Shown here piece by piece: positions 24,896 to 29,780 of a stretch of DNA of 29,780 bases; position 1 is the first letter of the stretch, and each line of letters opens with the position of its first letter. The stretch covers positions 1 to 29,780 of the forward strand of contig PLNO01000086.1 in the NCBI GenBank assembly GCA_003141795.1, read 5' to 3'. The notes under the pieces were generated by a model, which was not told where the DNA came from, searched no databases, and saw only the letters and a list, made by a program, of their open reading frames with translations. A program made the translations under genes and the position numbers. This DNA is from Spirochaetaceae bacterium. Its GTDB lineage: Bacteria; Spirochaetota; Spirochaetia; SZUA-6; Fen-1364.

Positions 24896-25687
24896 CTACC
24901 CCCAGAACCGCCCCTGCGCATCCGCCGCGGTCGCCCCCTCGTGGATGATCGAGCGAAGCGCCTTGAGCATCGCGAGCGGATCGTCGCTTTGCCACACGTT
25001 GCGCCCCATGTCCACGCCGCGCGCGCCCAGCCTCATGGCGTGCTCTGCGGTCTCCAGAACCTTGAGGTTGTTCTCCATCTGCGGCCCCCCGGCAATCACG
25101 ACGGGAATCCCCACGGCTGCTTCAACCACCTTTTCGAACCCGTTCTCGCAGTAGTAGGTCTTGATGATGTCGGCGCCCATTTCGGCCGCCACGCGGACCG
25201 CGAGCCCGAGGTATCGGGGATCGAAACCCTTCTCCCGGTCCTTCCCGACAGCCGTGACGCCGAGTACGGGCATTCCGTAGCGATGGCATTCGTCGACGAG
25301 CAGGGCGAGCCCTGCTATTGAAGAGTGCTCGCTCTCGGCTCCCACGAAGATCGACGTCGCAACGGCGTCGACCGACAGCCGCAAGGCCTCTTCCACGGTC
25401 GTGGTGAGCCGCTCGGCGGTGATGTCGGGCCCGGCGATGGTAGCCGCGCCGCTCACGCGGAGCACGATGCCGGCCCCGATGGACGGCTCGATGCACTGTG
25501 CGAGAACTCCCTTGTTGAGCATGATCGAATCGACGAAGGGACCGAGGGTGGCAAGCAGCTCGCGCGGCTTTTCCAGCCCGTGCAGGGGGCCGAGCGCCAT
25601 GCCGTGGTCCAGCGCGAGCATCACCGTCTTCCCCGTGTCATTGCGAAAGATATGGGACATGCGGACTGAAGCGCCGAATGAGCTCAT
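24896..25687 (-). CDS. LsrF/FbaB-like class I aldolase or thiolase
   Basis: This 263-residue (beta/alpha)8 enzyme closely resembles E. coli LsrF through its length: GKTVMLALDHGMALGP (19-34, D27), IVLRVSGA, VGAESEHSSI, TAVGKD, then the Schiff-base motif AAEMGADIIKTYY (K176), IPVVIAGG and GVDMGRNVWQSD (224-235). LsrF is a thiolase of aldolase fold that splits a phosphorylated pentanedione with CoA into acetyl-CoA and dihydroxyacetone phosphate. Other relatives are class I fructose-bisphosphate aldolases and aminodideoxy-heptulosonate synthases. The start has GGGAGG 6 bases upstream and overlaps the alcohol dehydrogenase stop (ATGA). Presence of an acyl-CoA-using synthetase downstream favours an LsrF-like reaction; that is inference. 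Confidence 0.88.
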   Translation of the reverse strand: MSSFGASVRMSHIFRNDTGKTVMLALDHGMALGPLHGLEKPRELLATLGPFVDSIMLNKGVLAQCIEPSIGAGIVLRVSGAATIAGPDITAERLTTTVEEALRLSVDAVATSIFVGAESEHSSIAGLALLVDECHRYGMPVLGVTAVGKDREKGFDPRYLGLAVRVAAEMGADIIKTYYCENGFEKVVEAAVGIPVVIAGGPQMENNLKVLETAEHAMRLGARGVDMGRNVWQSDDPLAMLKALRSIIHEGATAADAQGRFWG

Positions 25688-26685
25688 GATTGGCCTCCCT
25701 GAAGCGTGAATCCGGCCTTCAGCGCGCGCCCTTCCAGGGCGTCCTTGAAGGCGCGGTCGAAATCGGAGAACGGATACAGCCCTTTGGTGAACGGCTCCAG
25801 GAGGACGAGCCCGCTTTTGATGACGTTCACCGCCGTCCTGAAATCGAACGGGGAGAAACCCGATGTGCCGACGATCCGCAGGCCCTTGTAGTGCACGAGG
25901 TTGGGATCGACCTGGATCTTGGAGCCTTTCGCGTAGCCGCCGAACAGCACGAGGTGCCCGAACGGCGCAACGAGGCCTTCGTACTGCGGCACGAGATCCG
26001 GAATGGGCGGAGTCAGGATGACGGCGTCCATCTTTCCCCGCAGCGCTTCGGGATCGGTGACCGGCTCGATCCCGAGGCTCTGCGGCAGGGCGAGTCGGGC
26101 GGAGTTGACGTCGGTGATGAGCGTGCGGGCGCCGAAGAGGCTGCGGATCACAAGGGCGTTGAGCACGCCCATGAAGCCCGCACCCACGACGAGCACGGTG
26201 TCCCCGGGCCGGGGATTGAAGGCGCGCGCCGAGTTCAGGACGCAGGACACGGGCTCCGACAGGGCGGCCGACAGCGCGAGCGCCTCGGGCACTTTGGCAA
26301 GGCCCGTGTGCGCGTAGCTCTCGGAGAAGGCAATGAGCTCGGCCAGGGCGCCATTGCTGGGGTGCCGGCGGTTCGGGCATGCCTCGGTCCGACCGCGGAG
26401 GCACATCTCGCACTCACCGCAGCTGATGAAGGGGATCCCCGTCACCCAGTCTCCCACATGGAACGACGTGACGGAGCTGCCGACGCGCTCCACGACCCCT
26501 GAGAACTCGTGACCGAGGATGCTGGGCGGCTTGATCTGGGGATGACCCTGCTTGTAGGTCTTGATGTCCGTAGCGCAGATGAACGAATACACGATCCGCA
26601 CGAGGATGGTGTCTTCGTGCACGGGCGGTTCGTCGACATCACGAAACGAGAGCTTCTGCGGCGCCTCATAGAAGACGGCTTTCAC
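25684..26685 (-). CDS. Zinc-dependent alcohol/polyol dehydrogenase (MDR)
   Basis: This 333-residue protein belongs to the sorbitol/threonine dehydrogenase-like group. Catalytic zinc ligands are probably C37 (FICATDIKTY), H59 and E60 (LGHEFSG). The structural zinc site is C89, C92, C95 and C103 (CGECEMC then C). The NAD-binding motif is VLVVGAGFMGVLNAL. The usual CGTD reads CATD here, a mild change. It should oxidise a secondary hydroxyl of a sugar alcohol or sugar phosphate to a ketone with NAD(P). The GTG start is chosen because AAGGAGG lies 7 bases before it; it begins 16 bases after the SorC gene. Its stop overlaps the LsrF-like gene, implying that its product goes to that enzyme, directly or after phosphorylation. 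Confidence 0.9.
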   Translation of the reverse strand: MKAVFYEAPQKLSFRDVDEPPVHEDTILVRIVYSFICATDIKTYKQGHPQIKPPSILGHEFSGVVERVGSSVTSFHVGDWVTGIPFISCGECEMCLRGRTEACPNRRHPSNGALAELIAFSESYAHTGLAKVPEALALSAALSEPVSCVLNSARAFNPRPGDTVLVVGAGFMGVLNALVIRSLFGARTLITDVNSARLALPQSLGIEPVTDPEALRGKMDAVILTPPIPDLVPQYEGLVAPFGHLVLFGGYAKGSKIQVDPNLVHYKGLRIVGTSGFSPFDFRTAVNVIKSGLVLLEPFTKGLYPFSDFDRAFKDALEGRALKAGFTLQGGQS

Positions 26686-26701
26686 TTGAGCGACCTCCTT
26701 G

Positions 26702-27655
26702 TCATTCTTCCTGTTCAGCGAGCAATTGCGCGGTGAAAAGATCCGTGATCAGCGTCGTGACGAGCCCCGACTTGAGGGCCGCCCGGATCCCCGCCTGCTT
26801 GCGCGCTCCTCCGGCAAGGCATACCCGCTCGGGGACGCGCAGGAGGGTTGCCAGCGGGATGCTGAGGGAGACCGAATCGGCGTCCGGGCAAACCATGGTC
26901 CCCTGCGCATCGAAGAACCGTGCGAGCACGTCCCCGACGGCGTGGCGCTGCACCATCTGTACGAGGTACTTCTCGGGGAAGGAGGAGAAAAGCACGGCGG
27001 ATTCCTCGATCGGCTTTCCCAGCCCGAATATCGCCGTATCGAGGCTCGACCATCGCTCGACCACCGCCGCGACCTGAGGGGACGCGAGGAAGGCCTTCTT
27101 CTGCGAAGGGCTCTCGCAGATCGCGGGGGTCATGAGGTACTTCCTCTCGGCATGGAACGATTCAGCGAGCAGATCGACGATCGTGTTGATCTGATAGGCG
27201 GGGTCGGATTGGCCGGCGACACCCATGAGCGGCGTGACCGACATGTCGGCGGGGGCCGATCCGTCCGGTCGGAGCGCTCTGGCCATCTCGTAGATCGTGC
27301 ACCCCAGCCCGACGCCGATACGGGTTTTCGCGGAAAGAAAGCTCGGCAGCGATTCTATGAACCGGGAGACGATCGCCCTTCGGACGACCGGTTCGACGTT
27401 GTCTTCAGGGATCCCGATGAGCACGCGCTTCAGGCCGTACTGCGCGGATAGCCTCTGCTCCAGTCGGGTCTGGTCAAAGATATCCGGCGGCCTTACCGTG
27501 ATGGTGACGATGCCAAGCTTCTGCGCGAGGGCGAGCAGGCGCGACACCTTCGGCCGCGAAATGCCGAGCGCTACGGCGACCTCCTCCTGCGAGGAACCGC
27601 GCCGGTAGTAGAGCTTCGCGCACTCGTAGGCGAGTGTGACGTCCTCCTGCTTCAC
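26702..27655 (-). CDS. SorC-family transcriptional regulator
   Basis: This 317-residue protein has an N-terminal helix-turn-helix (about 8-50: CAKLYYRRGSSQEEVAVALG, then ISRPKVSRLLALA) and the large sugar-phosphate-binding domain of the SorC/DeoR/CggR group. That domain includes RIGVGLGCTIYEMA (112-125), the VTPLMGVAG strand, DTAIFGLGKP and VCLAGGARKQAGIRAAL near the end. Family members such as LsrR, SorC and EryD bind phosphorylated sugars and control the operon in which they lie. The GTG start overlaps the stop of the upstream aldolase (GTGA). The probable operators are the paired TGAACA-type palindromes at 28400-28426. The inducer is most likely the phosphorylated product of the operon's kinase. 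Confidence 0.92.
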   Translation of the reverse strand: MKQEDVTLAYECAKLYYRRGSSQEEVAVALGISRPKVSRLLALAQKLGIVTITVRPPDIFDQTRLEQRLSAQYGLKRVLIGIPEDNVEPVVRRAIVSRFIESLPSFLSAKTRIGVGLGCTIYEMARALRPDGSAPADMSVTPLMGVAGQSDPAYQINTIVDLLAESFHAERKYLMTPAICESPSQKKAFLASPQVAAVVERWSSLDTAIFGLGKPIEESAVLFSSFPEKYLVQMVQRHAVGDVLARFFDAQGTMVCPDADSVSLSIPLATLLRVPERVCLAGGARKQAGIRAALKSGLVTTLITDLFTAQLLAEQEE

Positions 27656-28386
27656 GGCCGTGGCCTTCCCATGGCGCCCACCACGTCCCTGATCAGGGCC
27701 GGCGGGTCCTCATGCTGGTAGAGGTTGCGCCCCATGGCCACCCCCTTCGCCCCGCCGAGGAGCGCTTTCCTCACGGTGGAGACGAAATCCTTCTCCCTGC
27801 TGCCCCCGGCGATGATAATGGGAACCGGGCACCCGCCGACGACGCTCGCGAAGTCCTCGGTCATGCAGGTCTTGATGACGTCAGCCCCCACCTCGGCGCC
27901 GATGCGGCTCAGGTCAGCGATCGCGCGGGGTGAGGGGGAAAGCTTCGGATCCGCGGGAAGCATCTCGGCGATCAACGGAATCCCGAACCTGTGGTATTCA
28001 CAGACCGCCTCCGCGAGCTCGTGCATCGCGGCCACGTCGTCCCCGTGTCCGAGCACGACCATGCTGATGACGGCATCCGCCCCGAGGCGCAGAGCATCCT
28101 CGGGATGGAGGAAGCACCGATTGAGAGCGCCCGTTTCGGAAAAGCGGGTCCCGGCGTGGGTGATTCTGAGTATCAGGGATTTGGCAGGGTCGAGCCGTCC
28201 TATCGTGCGCGCAAGACCGGCGTTCAGGATGTAGCCGTCGAACGGCAGGGAATCGATGGCGGCGATGAAACGAACCGGGTCCGCAAGACCTTCCGGAACC
28301 CCGACGTACTGGCCGTGGTCGAGCGCGGCAAGGAGGAGCGTACCGTTGCGGAAGAGCCTGTTCACCCTGAAATCTATTCCATCCAT
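27652..28386 (-). CDS. Second LsrF/FbaB-like class I aldolase (paralogue)
   Basis: This 244-residue protein has the same fold as the LsrF-like enzyme downstream: LLAALDHGQYVGVPEGL (D23), LRITHAGTRF, GAEVGADVIKTCM (Schiff-base K172), PIIIAGGSREKD and GVAMGRNLYQHED (215-227). It differs in the active-site neighbourhood, with KTCMTED instead of KTYYCEN and THAG instead of VSGA. It also lacks the C-terminal tail. It probably acts on another intermediate or does a plain aldol cleavage, so two distinct carbon-carbon cleavage steps may exist in the pathway. It is the first gene of the operon: AAGGA lies 7 bases before the ATG and the promoter and operators are directly upstream. A less likely reading is that it is an inactive partner forming mixed decamers with its paralogue. 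Confidence 0.85.
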   Translation of the reverse strand: MDGIDFRVNRLFRNGTLLLAALDHGQYVGVPEGLADPVRFIAAIDSLPFDGYILNAGLARTIGRLDPAKSLILRITHAGTRFSETGALNRCFLHPEDALRLGADAVISMVVLGHGDDVAAMHELAEAVCEYHRFGIPLIAEMLPADPKLSPSPRAIADLSRIGAEVGADVIKTCMTEDFASVVGGCPVPIIIAGGSREKDFVSTVRKALLGGAKGVAMGRNLYQHEDPPALIRDVVGAMGRPRP

Positions 28387-28399
28387 CTGTCATCCTTAT

Positions 28400-28426
28400 T
28401 GAACAAATGTTCAGAACGTTTGATCA
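28400..28426. promoter_or_regulatory. Double operator, probably for the SorC regulator
   Basis: Site 1 (28400-28413) is a perfect palindrome, TGAACA-AA-TGTTCA. Site 2 (28413-28426, best read on the minus strand as TGATCAAACGTTCT) matches site 1 in 11 of 14 positions. The centres are 13 bases apart. Both lie at and just after the predicted transcription start of the operon that encodes the SorC protein, the right place for repression by a tetramer. Confidence 0.65.
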
Positions 28427-28432
28427 AGAATG

Positions 28433-28462
28433 AGTATTACACCTCCGCCGCCGGCATGTCAA
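28433..28462 (-). promoter_or_regulatory. Strong promoter of the ten-gene aldolase/ABC/kinase/synthetase operon
   Basis: On the minus strand a perfect TTGACA (28457-28462) is followed after 18 bases by AATACT (28433-28438) preceded by TGT, an extended -10. Reading TAATAC at 17 bases is the alternative. Transcription should start near 28426, leaving a leader of about 40 bases filled by the two operator palindromes. Confidence 0.7.
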
Positions 28463-28482
28463 GGTTTTTCTTTCAGGACGGG

Positions 28483-28528
28483 AAAAAAAACGGCCAGGCA
28501 CGGAGGGGGTCTCCCTCCGGCCTGGCCG
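28483..28528 (-). terminator. Rho-independent terminator of the FMN-binding protein gene
   Basis: On the minus strand a 16-17 bp stem (CGGCCAGGCCGGAGGG and complement, one bulged base, about 5-base loop) is followed immediately by eight T. It lies 29 bases after the FMN-protein stop and just before the next operon's promoter, isolating the two. Confidence 0.92.
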
Positions 28529-28556
28529 AAATGATCTGAGGCAGGAAAGTCGGGAT

Positions 28557-29378
28557 CTACCGGGCGGGCTTCAGGGCGTCGATCGCGAGCCCTACGAGGG
28601 ACAGGTGCAGAGATGCGCCGGAGACGGCGTCGCTCGTGCCATCGGCCTTCAGCGGGATGGTGGCGGGATCCTGCGCCTTGAGGATCGCGGCCTGGGCAGC
28701 CGCAGCCTGGACGTTCCATTCACCGTTCTTCGCGGCCTTGGCCATGCCATAGCGGCCCGCGATGGCCTCGACGAGCTTCGACTTCTTGGCAGCGTCCTTG
28801 TTCGTGCCGTTCCACAGCACGTCGACGATCCGCCCGTTCACGACGGTGAGGAGCACGGAGTCCTTCCAGCCCGTCTGCGCGTCGAAAGCGGTCTGCTGAT
28901 TAAAGTACCAGCCGTCCTTCTTGTAGATGCCCTTGGCAACGGGGCCGGCGGCGAGCGCCTTGTTCACCAGGTCGTAGAAGTTCTTGACGTGGAGGGAAGC
29001 CCCTGAAATCGCGTCGGTGGTTCCGTCCTGCTTGAACTTGTCGAAGCCGGGGTTCTGGCTCTTGACGAGGTACGCCTCGACGTTGGCCGCTTCCTGGTCC
29101 CACTCGAGGCCGAGCTTCGAGGCCTTCTTCATTCCGTATCCGCCGGCTGCGGCAACGGTCTTCTTGTCGGCGACGCCGAGGTTGGAAACGCCGTTCCAAA
29201 CGACCTTCGCGATCTTGCCTCCGGCAACGGTCACGACGACCTGTTCCTTCCAGCCGCTTTCAGGGGCGAAGGTGGTGTCCGAGGCGAAGTAGACACCGTC
29301 TTTCGCCTTGACCTGGCCGAAAGCAATGCCGGCAAGGCCCACGCAAAGAATGAGAGAAAGAGAGAGCATTCGCTTCAT
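28557..29378 (-). CDS. Exported protein with two tandem FMN-binding domains
   Basis: This 273-residue protein has a signal peptide (MKRMLSLSLILCVGLAGIAF, probable cut after FGQ or AFG). Two similar halves follow, about 24-145 and 149-272. Each starts with (K/D)DG-x-Y/W-x-Y/F, continues through VVVTVAGGKIAKVVWNG or VLLTVVNGRIVDVLWNG, and ends with the FMN motif: TDAISGAS (S128) or SDAVSGAS (S256). In this family ApbE links FMN to the final Ser/Thr of the SGAS/T motif, so two covalent flavins are likely. The protein should carry electrons outside the cytoplasmic membrane. The partner enzymes are not in the window. It is monocistronic with its own promoter and terminator, which suggests high expression. 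GGAGG lies 8 bases before the ATG. Confidence 0.9.
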   Translation of the reverse strand: MKRMLSLSLILCVGLAGIAFGQVKAKDGVYFASDTTFAPESGWKEQVVVTVAGGKIAKVVWNGVSNLGVADKKTVAAAGGYGMKKASKLGLEWDQEAANVEAYLVKSQNPGFDKFKQDGTTDAISGASLHVKNFYDLVNKALAAGPVAKGIYKKDGWYFNQQTAFDAQTGWKDSVLLTVVNGRIVDVLWNGTNKDAAKKSKLVEAIAGRYGMAKAAKNGEWNVQAAAAQAAILKAQDPATIPLKADGTSDAVSGASLHLSLVGLAIDALKPAR

Positions 29379-29416
29379 AGGTTATCCTCCATATAGCTTG
29401 TAACGGGTATATATGA

Positions 29417-29445
29417 ATTAGACCATGAACCGAGTGACGCGTCAA
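29417..29445 (-). promoter_or_regulatory. Promoter of the FMN-binding protein gene
   Basis: On the minus strand TTGACG (29440-29445, 5 of 6) is followed after 17 bases by TCTAAT (29417-29422, 5 of 6). It lies 38 bases before the start codon. This is one of the best promoters in the window. Confidence 0.78.
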
Positions 29446-29450
29446 GCGGA

Positions 29451-29488
29451 CTCCTGGCGGATTTGTCCCTGCCGCTCCTGGCGGATTT
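29451..29488. repeat. 14-bp direct repeat in the divergent FMN-protein/GH127 control region
   Basis: CTCCTGGCGGATTT occurs at 29451-29464 and again at 29475-29488, with starts 24 bases apart. The copies lie between the two divergent promoters. They could bind a regulator of either gene. Confidence 0.55.
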
Positions 29489-29496
29489 CCTTCTCC

Positions 29497-29525
29497 TTGC
29501 GATCGGATATGCCCGCAGATATACT
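29497..29525 (+). promoter_or_regulatory. Promoter of the GH127 gene
   Basis: TTGCGA (29497-29502, 4 of 6) is followed after 17 bases by TATACT (29520-29525, 5 of 6). The ATG lies 20 bases downstream of the -10, so the leader is short. Confidence 0.6.
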
Positions 29526-29545
29526 CCGTGCGAAGAGATCCCTCA

Positions 29546-29780
29546 ATGAAACCCCCTGCCCCGCCGTCAGTCACGATCGAGAATGGTTTCTGGTCGGATC
29601 GGCTCACGGTCAATCGCGATCGCGCCATCCATTACCAGTGGGAACGCTACGAGCAGTGCGGCACAGTCGATAACTTCCGTATCGCCGCCGGGCTGCTCGA
29701 CGGGCCGCGGAAGGGCTTTTTCTATACGGACTCAGACCTGCACAAATGGGCGGATGCCGCGTCGCGAATTCTGCTCCGAA
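29546..29780 (+). CDS. GH127-family beta-L-arabinofuranosidase-like protein (partial, 5' end only)
   Basis: The visible 78 residues match the N-terminus of GH127 (former DUF1680) enzymes. GFWSDRLTVNRDRAIHYQWE (14-33) is followed by GTVDNFRIAAGL (39-50), GFFYTDSDLHKW (57-68) and AASRILL. GH127 enzymes remove beta-L-arabinofuranose from plant glycans and glycoproteins. No signal peptide is visible, so the protein is probably cytoplasmic and acts on imported oligosaccharides. The catalytic cysteine and metal ligands of the family lie in the missing part. The ATG at 29546 has only a weak GAAGAG ribosome site 10 bases upstream, but the promoter spacing supports it. Confidence 0.85.
   Translation, partial: MKPPAPPSVTIENGFWSDRLTVNRDRAIHYQWERYEQCGTVDNFRIAAGLLDGPRKGFFYTDSDLHKWADAASRILLR

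Noticed and set aside
23428..24948. Long open frame on the plus strand opposite the ABC ATPase (506 codons), and similar ones at 394-1947 and 22412-23371
   Set aside because: They lie wholly opposite well-supported genes with clear family motifs. Their translations are rich in Arg, Glu, Asp and Gly without domain patterns, as expected for antisense frames in GC-rich DNA.
17834..28386. A standard AI-2 (Lsr) uptake operon
   Set aside because: The LsrF-like aldolase, the SorC regulator and a kinase fit, but the binding protein is RbsB-like, there is a single permease, no LsrG is present and the kinase looks xylulokinase-like. Lsr is kept only as an analogy.

Overview
This is a GC-rich, gene-dense bacterial window of 29.8 kb. 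It is most likely from a spirochaete, but that assignment is tentative because no rRNA or marker gene is present. It rests on a lipoprotein with a loose lipobox (FVVSC) coupled to a LysM protein of a type I associate with Spirochaetota, on repeated ribose-type sugar ABC operons, and on an exported duplicated FMN-binding protein. No gene-free stretch exceeds about 210 bases. I see no tRNA, rRNA, CRISPR array, transposase or prophage gene.

Region 1 (1-5973) is a divergent catabolic cluster around one control region. Leftward run a UTRA/GntR regulator, an FGGY sugar kinase, an unassigned TIM-barrel-like protein and the start of a sugar-binding protein cut by the window edge. Rightward run a phosphotriesterase-family hydrolase (probably a lactonase) and a creatininase-family hydrolase. 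A perfect 26-bp inverted repeat carries the -35 elements of both divergent promoters, so GntR probably represses both arms. Region 2 (6005-8063) holds the LysM/lipoprotein pair and a small Cys-rich YkgJ-type protein. That small gene is flanked by two copies of the same 18-bp palindrome and is preceded by a G10 tract at its predicted transcription start.

Region 3 (8148-17790) runs rightward: a DUF2582-type winged-helix protein, an exported WD40 propeller, a sensor kinase/LuxR response regulator pair, a tandem 29-bp repeat, a small membrane protein, a zinc-free quinone oxidoreductase, an MFS transporter gene broken by an in-frame TAG, and a long-chain acyl-CoA ligase.

Region 4 (28462 down to 17834, leftward) is the most interesting part: a ten-gene, mostly overlapping operon. 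From a strong promoter with a double SorC-type operator it encodes, in order, an LsrF/FbaB-like aldolase, a SorC regulator, a zinc alcohol dehydrogenase, a second aldolase closely resembling E. coli LsrF, a sugar ABC importer (ATPase, permease, binding protein), an FGGY kinase, and both subunits of an ADP-forming acyl-CoA synthetase. This suggests import, oxidation, phosphorylation and thiolytic or aldol cleavage of a sugar-like compound. The resulting acyl-CoA would then be cashed in for ATP. The substrate is unknown. Region 5 (28483-29780) holds the duplicated FMN-binding protein with its own terminator and, divergently, the start of a GH127 beta-L-arabinofuranosidase gene.
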